DNA of 64,000 nt from the NCBI GenBank assembly GCA_048264125.1, contig JBLXDM010000004.1, forward strand, positions 124,001-188,000, read 5' to 3'. The number at the start of each line of letters is the position of its first letter. The stretch's first letter is position 1. Under the pieces are notes generated by a model. That model saw only the letters and a list, made by a program, of their open reading frames with translations, was not told the DNA's origin and did not search any database. This document shows, one piece after another, positions 42,057-49,862 of this stretch. Source of the stretch: M1-B18 sp048264125 (GTDB taxonomy: Bacteria; Bacillota; Clostridia; Peptostreptococcales; Natronincolaceae). The position numbers and the translations under genes were made by a program.

Positions 42057-42125
42057 AGCAACACAAGGGGACGGTTCTTCTGTGTCCTTATTGAGGACAC
42101 AGAAGAACCGTCCCCTTGTGTTGCT
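42057..42125. repeat. Perfect 31-bp inverted repeat, copy 2 (GGGGACGGTTCTT family)
   Basis: Arms 42057-42087 and 42095-42125 are perfectly complementary with a 7-nt loop (TTATTGA). They share GGGGACGGTTCTTCTGTGTCC with copy 1 but with small changes (AAGGGG versus AGGGGG, TTC versus TTG). It lies just upstream of the sigma-54 activator gene and just past the PPC gene, opposite the end marked by copy 1. Confidence 0.92.
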
Positions 42126-42135
42126 ATGACTTTTT

Positions 42136-42561
42136 CTATTTTTCAAACCTATAAAGGTTTAAGCCTATCTCACTGCTGAACTCCCTGTCAACCTCGCCAT
42201 CAATGGCCTCAACAAGGAATTCTCCTGTTGCGCTGATTACTGCCTCATTTAAATGTCCACCATAGGTCTTATATTGGTTATCTGATATATTGATATGCAA
42301 ATGCAGGTAAATTTCACCCTTCATAGTGCTGATATTCCCAAGAAGACTGGTAATTTCAAAGTCTCCCTCCATAATAGTTGAATGGTATTGCTTAATGGTT
42401 GTTTCAAACAATCCAATTTTCACTCGATTTACAGCACCAAGTCCCTTTACCCATCCCAAGGTGATTTTTTGCTGCTGGCAGAAGTTTTTCAGAGTCTCCA
42501 CTACCTCCTCTGATTTGTCCATGCGGATGATATACTTATTACCAAACTGCTTAAATTCCAT
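42136..42561 (-). CDS. PPC/DUF296 domain protein
   Basis: A 141-residue single-domain protein of the plants-and-prokaryotes-conserved (PPC) fold: LGWVKGLGAVNRVKIGL, HLHINISD with the putative metal-binding histidines, and YGGHLNEAVISATGEFLVEA. Bacterial members are thought to bind DNA or act in small-molecule pathways; nothing here specifies which. It follows a GGTGGAA-type weak ribosome site and ends near the copy 2 repeat. Confidence 0.85.
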   Translation of the reverse strand: MEFKQFGNKYIIRMDKSEEVVETLKNFCQQQKITLGWVKGLGAVNRVKIGLFETTIKQYHSTIMEGDFEITSLLGNISTMKGEIYLHLHINISDNQYKTYGGHLNEAVISATGEFLVEAIDGEVDREFSSEIGLNLYRFEK

Positions 42562-42673
42562 TGTTCCACCCCTTCTTATGATCTAAGATAAACTAAAGCT
42601 GCACCCAGGCCCTTTGCATACATAATACTTCTATATGCTGTCATATATTCCCTTCAAATTTCAATAATTCTTA

Positions 42674-43786
42674 TTATATCTCCCCATGCTTGATATAATG
42701 CGCCAATAGTAAATCCACCATTCTACCGTAGCTCTTAGTTCCTTCACTTTGGCCATTGCTTTTTAAATAGGTGTCATTTACACGATTTGCAGTCTCATTC
42801 ACCTTGCCCTCATAGCTCCTCCAAAATTCCGAGTAGGCCACTAGGTCACGTCTCAAGCCCGCCGAATAGCTGTCCCTCAAATCTGCAGCCAGCTGAGGGT
42901 TTTGCCTGTGGAGGGCCTTGTTGCTGTGAATTAACGCCAGCATAACCCCTGAGTATTGAAAATCTGTATCCGGATGGAAAGAAGACGTCAGATAAGCAAT
43001 ATAGTTGGCTTCATCCTCGCTGGCAAAGCCCCTCTGATGAGCCATCTCATGCAGTACCGTAGCCGGTAGCAATAAATCCGGTATAGCAACATTAACATTG
43101 ACCTCTGCCGTGAAGGGGAAATACATCCCTGTTATGCCTGTATAAAGCATCGGCTTAGAGAGCAGCACTGCCTTAGGTCTGCCATAGCTACCAGTAAAAA
43201 CATCAAATCCTTCACCAGCTACTACGTAACCAGCAGTAGCCCGAGAAAAAACCTCCCTGTAGCCGCCTGAAATCTGCATAATACCTGCATCGTTCTCCTG
43301 TATATATCCCCTCAATGCATTTGCCTTTTCGATTAAAGCCGCATTCAGCTCATAAAGCTGCTGCTCTGTATAGGCGTCTAGCTCCAAGCCTGTTATTTCG
43401 GCGATAGATATCCTGCTATAGTTCAGCCCCCATAATAGCATGAAGGCGATATATATAAGAGAAATATATTGAATGATACGATATAGGGATTTAAAAAAGC
43501 CTCCCTTAAAGGCTTTGTAAAGCAATAGAACAGCTACCACAGGGATCGCCAGCAAATGACCTACATATAAAACCTCACCTAGTGAAATGGGTAGGACTCC
43601 GGTTATATGGCTAATTAACTGAATTGTCCATTTATTAATGCTAGTTGAATAAAACCTTTCTAGCAACCACCCTTGATCCTTCATTATTCTACCTAGAAGG
43701 AAAAATAAGATTGCTGTGATTGGCAGAAGGGCTAGTGTTATTCTCCTTTTACGTCTCGTCTTTCCAATATCAGATATTAGTTTCAT
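42674..43786 (-). CDS. DUF3810 membrane protein with HEMAH motif
   Basis: A 370-residue protein with three N-terminal membrane helices (residues about 15-125: LALLPITAILFFLLGRIM, VLYVGHLLAIPVVAVLLLY, IQYISLIYIAFMLLWGLNY) and a C-terminal zinc-peptidase-like domain. VLHEMAHQRGFASEDEANYIAYL is an HExxH plus downstream glutamates pattern. This matches the DUF3810 family, for which no substrate is established. Flanked by the PPC gene and glyA. Confidence 0.85.
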   Translation of the reverse strand: MKLISDIGKTRRKRRITLALLPITAILFFLLGRIMKDQGWLLERFYSTSINKWTIQLISHITGVLPISLGEVLYVGHLLAIPVVAVLLLYKAFKGGFFKSLYRIIQYISLIYIAFMLLWGLNYSRISIAEITGLELDAYTEQQLYELNAALIEKANALRGYIQENDAGIMQISGGYREVFSRATAGYVVAGEGFDVFTGSYGRPKAVLLSKPMLYTGITGMYFPFTAEVNVNVAIPDLLLPATVLHEMAHQRGFASEDEANYIAYLTSSFHPDTDFQYSGVMLALIHSNKALHRQNPQLAADLRDSYSAGLRRDLVAYSEFWRSYEGKVNETANRVNDTYLKSNGQSEGTKSYGRMVDLLLAHYIKHGEI

Positions 43787-43971
43787 TGCACCCTCTCCTT
43801 ATGCTTGATTTTAGTCAAAACAGCTTGATTTACTCTAAATGGCCTAAATCAGCACCTTATCATATTGTAATAATATAGGATTTGTAAATTTTTATCAATA
43901 TTATTTAATACCATAGATGAAAAATCCCCCCATTTCATAGCAAATAAACGGACTCTCCTATTAAATGAAAA

Positions 43972-43994
43972 ACCAGCACCTTTTCAGTGCTGGT
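43972..43994 (-). terminator. Terminator of glyA
   Basis: Minus strand ACCAGCAC - 7-nt loop - GTGCTGGT followed by TTTTC, about 25 nt past the glyA stop. Confidence 0.85.
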
Positions 43995-44018
43995 CTATAT
44001 ATTCGCTGCAATTTTTTA

Positions 44019-45248
44019 TTAATAAAGCTGAAAGCCACTTACTAAATCTTTTACCATAGCCTTTGCCTCAGTAGTCTTTTCTTGATTGTTAATAATCAAT
44101 TCAAAGATTTCAGCTATTTTTACCATTTCAGGCTCCTTCATGCCCCTTGTTGTAACAGCAGGCGTACCTATACGAATACCGCTGGTTACAAATGGACTTT
44201 CTGGATCAAATGGTATCGTATTTTTATTTACGGTAACACCTATTTCATCCAGCAGCTTTTCTGCTGCCTTGCCTGTAATCCCCTTGTTCCTAAGGTCAAT
44301 AAGCATAAGATGATTGTCGGTGCCGCCTGATACTAAAGTAAAGCCTCTTTTTATAAGCTCCTCTGATAATGTCTTTGCATTCTTAACTATTTGCTGCTGA
44401 TATTCCTTGAATTCCGGACTCAAGGCTTCCTTAAAGGATACTGCCTTAGAGGCTATAACATGCATTAAAGGACCCCCTTGAATTCCTGGGAAAATGGCCT
44501 TATCAATGCTCTTAGCATACTTTTCCTTACATAATATAGCCCCACCTCTAGGTCCTCTTAGGGTCTTATGGGTAGTAGTGGTTACAAAGTCTGCATATTC
44601 ACATGGATTTGGATGTAGTCCAGCAGCAACTAAACCGGCAATGTGGGCCATATCCACCATTAAATATGCCTCAACCTCGTCGGCTATTTCTTTAAATTTC
44701 TTAAAGTCAAGGGTTCTAGGATATGCACTGGCACCAGCAACAATCAGCTTTGGCTTTGTCTCCAGAGCAATTCTTCTAACCTCATCATAATTGATCACCT
44801 GTGTATCAGCATCAACACCATAAGCAACGAAATTATAATATGTACCTGATATATTTACAGGGCTTCCGTGGGTTAAATGTCCGCCATGAGAAAGGTTCAT
44901 ACCCAATACGGTATCTCCCGGCTGAAGTATAGAAAAATATACACCCAGGTTTGCATTCGCACCTGAATGAGGCTGAACATTGGCATGCTCTGCGTTAAAA
45001 AGCGCCTTCAATCGGTTTCTAGCTAAATCCTCAGCAACGTCCACTTCTTCACAGCCACCATAATATCTTTTTCCTGGGTAGCCCTCAGCATATTTATTGG
45101 TCAGCTGGCTCCCCATAGCCTCCATAACCGCTGGAGTTACAAAGTTTTCCGAAGCTATAAGTTCGATATTATTTCTTTGTCGAGCTGTTTCCTTTTCAAT
45201 AACCTCAAAAATCTCCGGATCACTATTTTTTAAATTATCAAAGTTCAT
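44019..45248 (-). CDS. glyA: Serine hydroxymethyltransferase
   Basis: PLP enzyme interconverting serine and glycine with tetrahydrofolate. About 409 residues. I chose the second ATG (45248) because AAGGGAG is 8 nt before it and only 2 nt before the ATG at 45254. Lys230 (counted from 45254) in TTTTHKTLRGPRGG is the PLP lysine, with ELIASENFVTPAV and YAEGYPGKRYYGG as signature stretches. Divergent from the ThrE-like exporter genes. Confidence 0.97.
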   Translation of the reverse strand: MNFDNLKNSDPEIFEVIEKETARQRNNIELIASENFVTPAVMEAMGSQLTNKYAEGYPGKRYYGGCEEVDVAEDLARNRLKALFNAEHANVQPHSGANANLGVYFSILQPGDTVLGMNLSHGGHLTHGSPVNISGTYYNFVAYGVDADTQVINYDEVRRIALETKPKLIVAGASAYPRTLDFKKFKEIADEVEAYLMVDMAHIAGLVAAGLHPNPCEYADFVTTTTHKTLRGPRGGAILCKEKYAKSIDKAIFPGIQGGPLMHVIASKAVSFKEALSPEFKEYQQQIVKNAKTLSEELIKRGFTLVSGGTDNHLMLIDLRNKGITGKAAEKLLDEIGVTVNKNTIPFDPESPFVTSGIRIGTPAVTTRGMKEPEMVKIAEIFELIINNQEKTTEAKAMVKDLVSGFQLY

Positions 45249-45501
45249 TTCCATTGCTCCCTTCGTAATAGTATAACATTTTAATATTATAATTTTTGGA
45301 CTACTTTTACAAGCATGGACAATAATATTACTATGTTAATTATGTAACATACTATGATGCCACAGGCACAATCAGGGTCTTTACACATATTATACCCATG
45401 CGAAATCCTCCAATAAATAAATCATATCGCATAATTCCCAATTTTCAAATCCGATTTATCAATCATAGTAAATTTATATGAAAAATCTTACAGCTATGCT
45501 C

Positions 45502-45529
45502 TTACAAACACCGTTTTTTTTGGTATAAT
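45502..45529 (+). promoter_or_regulatory. Sigma-A promoter of the ThrE-like exporter genes
   Basis: TTACAA (45502-45507), 16-bp spacer ending in a T run, TATAAT (45524-45529), then 24 bp to the ATG at 45554. Confidence 0.6.
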
Positions 45530-45553
45530 TACATTACTTTGGAGGTGATACCT

Positions 45554-46345
45554 ATGAACCCGGTCAATCAAAAGAAGCTTTTGGTTATGGCTGTATATGC
45601 GGGTGAAATAATGCTTAAAAATGGAGCTGAGACCTATAGAGTTGAAGATACCATAACGCGACTGTGCCAATCAAGAAATTATCCCTATGTCGATGCATAT
45701 GTTACCCCTACGGGTATTTTTGTTTCCTTGGATACGAAGGGACAGATGGAGAAGGAGATGCTTTCTTCAGTAAAAAGGATTCGATCCCGGAATATAAATT
45801 TAAATAAGATTGCAGAGGTCAATGATTTTTCAAGAAAATTTGTTGAAGGCAGCATGTCAGTGGAGGATGGCATGCAGCTACTGAGAAGCATCGATGGCTT
45901 AGCCTCATATCCATTGCTGCTTCAGGCCTTTATGGGGGGCATTGCCAGTGCCTTTGTGGCCTTACTCTTCGGTGCCAATATATTCGAGTTCGCCAGTGCC
46001 CTAGTCACCAGTATTATTGTAACCTTCTCAATCAAAAAGCTTAGTGAGGCGGGCTTTACGCTTTTTTTAAACAATATTGTGGGGGGCTGTCTAGCTGCCA
46101 TATTTGCAATATTATTTTCATACCTTCATCCCAGCATAGATGTGGATACGGTAATTATTGGGGCGATAATGGTAATGGTTCCCGGTGTTGCCATGACCAA
46201 CGCTGTTCGGGATTCGATAATGGGAGACTTGGTTTCTGGCCTGGCAAGAGGGGTTGAGGCCTTAATCATAGCCATATCAATTGCATTTGGAGTGGGCTTT
46301 GTTCTCAAGGCTTGGATTTTATTAATCGGAGGTACTCTGATATGA
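45554..46345 (+). CDS. Threonine/serine exporter, ThrE N-terminal half
   Basis: A 263-residue protein starting MNPVNQKKLLVMAVYAG after GGAGGTG, 8 nt before. The N-terminal soluble part (about 1-110) contains VYAGEIMLKNGAETYRVEDT and YVTPTGIFVS, a ThrE/DUF1212 signature, followed by 4-5 membrane helices (IASAFVALLFGANIF, IVGGCLAAIFAILFS, VPGVAMTNAVRDSIMG). Split ThrE transporters export threonine or serine. Its stop overlaps the next gene's ATG (ATGA). Confidence 0.9.
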   Translation: MNPVNQKKLLVMAVYAGEIMLKNGAETYRVEDTITRLCQSRNYPYVDAYVTPTGIFVSLDTKGQMEKEMLSSVKRIRSRNINLNKIAEVNDFSRKFVEGSMSVEDGMQLLRSIDGLASYPLLLQAFMGGIASAFVALLFGANIFEFASALVTSIIVTFSIKKLSEAGFTLFLNNIVGGCLAAIFAILFSYLHPSIDVDTVIIGAIMVMVPGVAMTNAVRDSIMGDLVSGLARGVEALIIAISIAFGVGFVLKAWILLIGGTLI

Positions 46346-46794
46346 TGTCTATAATACTTCATTTTCTATACGCTTTTATTTGTACTATAGGCTTTGCGAT
46401 TCTATTTAATACCCCAAAGGCCTCGCTGCTGAAGGCAGGCTTTACAGGTGCCCTCGGCTGGACGGTATATAAGCTTACAAGCTATTACTCACCATCCATT
46501 GTTTTTTCAAGCTTTTTAGGGGCATTTATTGTTGCTCTCTCTGGTGAAATCTTTGCAATTATAGACAGAAAGCCTATGACCGTTTATGTGATACCAGGGA
46601 TTGTCCCCCTTGTTCCCGGCTATAGCCTTTACTATACTATGCTCTCTATCTTGGAAAGCGATAATGCAACTGCCCTAGAAAGAGGTAGTGAGGCCTTTAT
46701 GGTTGCTATAGCAATTGCTGCAGCCTTGACAATCATTTTGTCCTTAAATGCCTATCGAAAACGTAGACTGGCAAGAGGAAAATCAAAGAACTAA
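46342..46794 (+). CDS. Threonine/serine exporter, ThrE C-terminal half
   Basis: A 150-residue membrane protein with four or five helices (IILHFLYAFICTIGFAILF, GIVPLVPGYSLYYTML, AFMVAIAIAAALTIIL). This is the DUF3815/ThrE_2 part of a two-gene ThrE exporter. The start overlaps the previous stop by 4 bp (ATGA), with GGAGG upstream, so the halves are translated together. The ORF ends inside a region overlapped by the next gene's upstream part. Confidence 0.88.
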   Translation: MMSIILHFLYAFICTIGFAILFNTPKASLLKAGFTGALGWTVYKLTSYYSPSIVFSSFLGAFIVALSGEIFAIIDRKPMTVYVIPGIVPLVPGYSLYYTMLSILESDNATALERGSEAFMVAIAIAAALTIILSLNAYRKRRLARGKSKN

Positions 46795-46813
46795 CGTAGA
46801 GGAGGAGAATGCT

Positions 46814-47476
46814 ATGGAAGTGCAATCGGTGGAGGCAAGAGGAAAAAACGATGCTTTAAAGCTATTGGCAATACTCACTATGCTAATAGATCATATAGGT
46901 TATATGCTCTTTCCCCAGCAACTAATTTTAAGGGCCATAGGGAGATTGGCCTTCCCTATCTTTGCTCATCAGCTGGTGATAGGCTACAGAAAAACCTCCA
47001 GCTTAAAAAATTATGCCATACGACTTGGTATATTTGCCGTTATTTCACAGCTGCCCTTTTACTTCTTTGGTAGAGGCCTTAATATATTCTTCACCCTGTT
47101 GACGGGGCTTGCCGCCATTTACCTATACGAAAGCAAAAGCCTTAAGAACAGAGTCATATTACTGCTAATACTGATAATTACTGCAGTCCCTCCCTTTAGC
47201 TTCCTTAGGATGGATTATGGTGCCTATGGTGTAATGACCATACTTATTTTTCATATCCTTTACGAGAGAAAATGGGAAGCCCTTCTGGCCTTCGGACTAC
47301 TTACTTTATTGTATTGCCTGGATATCAGCTTCTACCTTCAGATGTGGGCGGTTGCTGCAGTACCACTCTTTCATGTGGACTGGAAATTTAGGGTTAAGCT
47401 AAATAAGTATTTTTATTATTGCTTTTATCCCCTGCATATAACCCTTCTGCTGCTTATTGCAAGATATATGAATTAG
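46814..47476 (+). CDS. TraX family membrane protein
   Basis: A 220-residue polytopic protein. I chose the ATG at 46814 (GAGGAGGAG 6-7 nt before) over a longer upstream reading. It has ALKLLAILTMLIDHIGYMLF, RLAFPIFAHQLVIGY and FYYCFYPLHITLLLLIARY, the TraX signature, where conjugative TraX acetylates F pilin. Chromosomal TraX-like proteins in Firmicutes are probably acyltransferases of unknown substrate, and no conjugation genes are near. It follows the exporter genes closely. Confidence 0.85.
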   Translation: MEVQSVEARGKNDALKLLAILTMLIDHIGYMLFPQQLILRAIGRLAFPIFAHQLVIGYRKTSSLKNYAIRLGIFAVISQLPFYFFGRGLNIFFTLLTGLAAIYLYESKSLKNRVILLLILIITAVPPFSFLRMDYGAYGVMTILIFHILYERKWEALLAFGLLTLLYCLDISFYLQMWAVAAVPLFHVDWKFRVKLNKYFYYCFYPLHITLLLLIARYMN

Positions 47477-47529
47477 GAAATAAGATTAATAATTTTTAAA
47501 ATTAAGAGCTATGAATTTTTAGCCAAAAA

Positions 47530-47574
47530 AATGCAGCGATGAGTCAGGCTTAACCTTGACTTATTCGCTGCATT
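47530..47574 (-). terminator. Terminator of the RseC-like gene, possibly shared
   Basis: ATGCAGCGA..AGTCA and TGACT..TCGCTGCAT arms form a long hairpin; the minus strand then reads TTTTTTT. It lies between convergent genes ending at 47476 and 47591. Confidence 0.85.
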
Positions 47575-47590
47575 GAATTTATCTGAGCAA

Positions 47591-48022
47591 TTAATCCATT
47601 ATATCCATGACCTCTGTAATAACCGGCAAATACCGTCTGCTGATGGAAAAATTCTTTTCCTTTACATGGATAATCAAAAAGGTAATTGCCATTGTACCAA
47701 AGCCCACTGCCGCCGATACCAGGTCAAGATATTCCCCTGCAACTGAGGACAAGGCTAGATTACTTATTACAATTCCTGCTATAAGCGCGATTAGGGGTAT
47801 GATATATACTATAAAGGCCGCCATTAAAACATCATGGTTTTCCATATCCACCGATACCCATTGTCCAACCTTACCCTTTGCATTGTTTATGCCGCGAATC
47901 TCCACCTTTGTATCCTCATGTCCCATTTTACAGGCATTACAACCGCTACAGCTGGTATGCCTTTGCATAACCACCGTTGCATATTCACCCTTTACTTCCT
48001 TTACAACACCACATTGCTTCAT
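47591..48022 (-). CDS. RseC/MucC family SoxR-reducing-type protein
   Basis: A 143-residue protein with CSGCNAC (three clustered cysteines about 25-31, CxxCxxC) near the N terminus and two membrane helices (LMAAFIVYIIPLIALIAGIVI and a second near 100-120). Members are linked to Rnf electron transport or SoxR reduction; in clostridia RseC-like genes often accompany redox complexes, none of which is adjacent here. Strong terminator follows. Confidence 0.88.
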   Translation of the reverse strand: MKQCGVVKEVKGEYATVVMQRHTSCSGCNACKMGHEDTKVEIRGINNAKGKVGQWVSVDMENHDVLMAAFIVYIIPLIALIAGIVISNLALSSVAGEYLDLVSAAVGFGTMAITFLIIHVKEKNFSISRRYLPVITEVMDIMD

Positions 48023-48087
48023 TTAAATCCTCTCCTTTCCACATCGCTGAAGGCTCATACTATATTTTTACCGCTATAATATACCTA

Positions 48088-48849
48088 TTAATCATTTTTA
48101 ATTTTTATTAAATCCTTAATAACCTCTCCTGCAATAATTAAGCCTACTACAGACGGTACAAAGGCAATACTGCCGGGAATCTGGTGCTTAACCGTGCAGG
48201 TTCTGGCCTTGTTTGTACAGATACAATTGGTTTTACAATCGGCTTCAATTACCAATGGTGTCAATGGCTCCTCCTTTGAGTATACCACCTTTACGCCTGT
48301 AACGCCACGCTTCTTAAGCTCCTTTCGCATAACCTTTGCTAAGGGGCATATGGATGTTTTAGCAATATCCGTTACTTCAAATCTGGTGGGGTCCAGCTTA
48401 TTTCCTGCCCCCATACTGCAGACAATGGGTATGTCCATTTTTTTGCAGCGCTCAATAAGATCAAGCTTTGCAGTAACCATGTCTATTGCATCTACCACAT
48501 AATCATAATCTGCTGACAGCAGTCTTTCTGCACTATCACTATTATAAAGCTCACGATAGGCCTCAACCTCTGCCTTTGGGTTGATATCCAATATCCTAGC
48601 CTTCATAACCTCAACCTTTGGCTTCCCTACGGTGCTTCTGGTGGCATGCAGCTGCCGGTTTATATTTGTAAGACAAATATCGTCGTCGTCAACTAATACA
48701 AATTTTCCTACTCCCGTTCTTGCCAAGGCTTCGGCGGTAAAGGAGCCAACTCCCCCTATGCCAAATATTGCAACCTTGCTGTTTTTTAATTTATTTAAGC
48801 CCTCCGTACCTATCAATAATTCACTTCTGGAAAATGAATGTAAGCCCAT
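48088..48849 (-). CDS. tcdA: tRNA threonylcarbamoyladenosine dehydratase
   Basis: E1-like ATP-dependent enzyme that cyclises t6A to ct6A at position 37 of ANN-decoding tRNAs. 253 residues: VAIFGIGGVGSFTAEALAR is the ATP-binding loop, DDDDICLTNINRQ holds the substrate-binding acidic and Arg residues, and the C-terminal CxxC-type metal cysteines CKTNCICTNK are visible. YgdL/CsdL-like length. Separate from the downstream 6S RNA gene. Confidence 0.93.
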   Translation of the reverse strand: MGLHSFSRSELLIGTEGLNKLKNSKVAIFGIGGVGSFTAEALARTGVGKFVLVDDDDICLTNINRQLHATRSTVGKPKVEVMKARILDINPKAEVEAYRELYNSDSAERLLSADYDYVVDAIDMVTAKLDLIERCKKMDIPIVCSMGAGNKLDPTRFEVTDIAKTSICPLAKVMRKELKKRGVTGVKVVYSKEEPLTPLVIEADCKTNCICTNKARTCTVKHQIPGSIAFVPSVVGLIIAGEVIKDLIKIKND

Positions 48850-48964
48850 ATTATGCCTCCTTTATTTAACACTAAAATTAATAGTATCTAATTTTAATTC
48901 TTATGTCAACATTCATGTAGCCTTATTATGCCTCAAGAATCTCAAAACATTTTATTTTAAAAAC

Positions 48965-48990
48965 AAAAAAACCCCTTACTTTAAGAGGTT
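48965..48990 (-). terminator. 6S RNA terminator
   Basis: Minus strand AACCTCTTA - AAG - TAAGGGGTT followed by TTTTTT; ends the 6S transcript. Confidence 0.85.
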
Positions 48991-49168
48991 GAGGTTCCCG
49001 CCATGCCGTTTGTCGATTGCTTTGAACCTGCGTCTCGCAGGTGGGTGCCCTGTTACCGTTTTCATAAGTCCCCTTTCCGTGGGGGCATTTACTACAACTG
49101 TAAACTCGGATTCCCAATGTCAATATGTTGGCTCCGAAACCATCGAGTCAACGTACACAGCAGGATTT
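48966..49168 (-). ncRNA. ssrS: 6S RNA
   Basis: Small RNA that mimics an open promoter and binds sigma-A RNA polymerase in stationary phase. The roughly 200-nt transcript begins CCTGCTGTGT, which pairs with a 3' GGCATGGCGGG-type strand to close a long rod. Centrally it has GGGAATCC and the paired CACCCACCTGC..GCAGGTTC arm seen in clostridial 6S RNAs. Its own consensus promoter is at 49175-49203 and a U-run terminator at its 3' end. No reading frame competes on this strand. Identification is by recalled pattern plus structure. Confidence 0.82.
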
Positions 49169-49174
49169 ATATAT

Positions 49175-49203
49175 ATAATAACATAAGTCTTGGTAATTTT
49201 CAA
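49175..49203 (-). promoter_or_regulatory. Promoter of the 6S RNA gene
   Basis: Minus strand TTGAAA (complement of 49198-49203), 17-bp spacer, TATTAT (complement of 49175-49180). It begins just past the stop codon of the DUF2325 gene. Confidence 0.8.
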
Positions 49204-49205
49204 AT

Positions 49206-49517
49206 TTAATTACTGGAAATCTTACATTTGAAATTGCAATTCATACAGTCATTCAAACGCTTAGATAAATCACTACAGGCCCTTTTGGAAAAAACACATG
49301 GGATATTTTGCTGCTTAGCCTTAGTTTTTACAATTTCAGTAATATTATGCTCAATAAAATCGTAAAAAACAATGATCATGTCCACCTCATCTGGTATCTC
49401 AAGCTTCCTCATGCCCTTTTTTCTTCCGGTCCAATGTATGTAATCCATAATACCATAGCTCTCTAAGGTTGTCGGTATATTTCCAAGTCGATCTCCGCCC
49501 ACTAATAGTGCTTTCAT
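49206..49517 (-). CDS. DUF2325 protein, predicted Fur-regulated
   Basis: A 103-residue protein with KALLVGGDRLGNIPTTLESYG at the start and PCVFSKRACSDLSKRLNDC plus CNFKCK near the end (clustered cysteines). This is the DUF2325 family, sometimes a dinucleotide-binding or metal-related small protein. Its promoter carries a Fur-box, so expression should rise under iron limitation. The function is unknown; an iron-linked role is inferred only from the control site. Its stop codon lies 3 bp before the -35 of the 6S promoter. Confidence 0.85.
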   Translation of the reverse strand: MKALLVGGDRLGNIPTTLESYGIMDYIHWTGRKKGMRKLEIPDEVDMIIVFYDFIEHNITEIVKTKAKQQNIPCVFSKRACSDLSKRLNDCMNCNFKCKISSN

Positions 49518-49545
49518 ATATTTAAACCTCCTTTACTTCATTTTT

Positions 49546-49564
49546 GATAATGATTATCATTATT
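49546..49564 (-). promoter_or_regulatory. Fur box in the DUF2325 promoter
   Basis: GATAATGATTATCATTATT (19 bp) closely matches the Fur consensus GATAATGATAATCATTATC and overlaps the region just after the -10 of the DUF2325 promoter, where bound Fur would block transcription when iron is plentiful. Confidence 0.88.
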
Positions 49565-49590
49565 ATATTATGTCCTTAGAGTATTGTCAA
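49562..49590 (-). promoter_or_regulatory. Sigma-A promoter of the DUF2325 gene
   Basis: Minus strand TTGACA (complement of 49585-49590), 17-bp spacer, TATAAT (complement of 49562-49567): both exact consensus. Confidence 0.88.
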
Positions 49591-49736
49591 TATGTAATCA
49601 AAAATAATTAACGGATGCTTTAAGCTTTATATTATAATAACGGTTTGCCATACTGAGGTATCAGAGCATCTAGGTTTGTTCTTCTTGCGATGCCTTATTA
49701 CACAGCTATCATATTAATACCGTATTATTCTACCCC

Positions 49737-49775
49737 TAAACAAAGCAAAGGGCAAATTTCAATGAAATTCACCCC
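49737..49775 (-). terminator. Terminator of aspS
   Basis: Minus strand GCAAGGGGTGAATTT - CATT - GAAATTTGCCCTTTGC, then TTTGTTT, about 90 nt past the aspS stop. Between this and the stop lies a CACTATT-type low-complexity run. Confidence 0.7.
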
Positions 49776-49805
49776 TTGCTAATTGCCCTACATTCTTAAA
49801 TCTTT

Positions 49806-49846
49806 TCACTAATCACTATTCACTATTCGTTATACACTATTCACTA
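49806..49846. repeat. Short CACTATT direct repeats 3' of aspS
   Basis: CACTATT occurs three times within about 40 bases, intermixed with related words. No function recognised; the rest of this 346-bp gap (49518-49862) holds the Fur-controlled promoter and the aspS terminator. Confidence 0.4.
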
Positions 49847-49862
49847 ACTCTTTCCATTGCTC

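Noticed and set aside
32403..42125. CRISPR or insertion-sequence explanation of the GGGGACGGTTCTT repeats
   Set aside because: Only two separate palindromes occur, with no regular spacers, no transposase and no Cas genes in the window.
46814..47476. TraX-like gene as evidence of a conjugative element
   Set aside because: No other transfer, integrase or mobilisation gene is present; chromosomal TraX-like proteins are common.
48581..49186. 201-residue plus-strand open frame across tcdA and the 6S gene
   Set aside because: It is antisense to tcdA and to the 6S RNA, with no ribosome site and a composition unlike neighbouring proteins.
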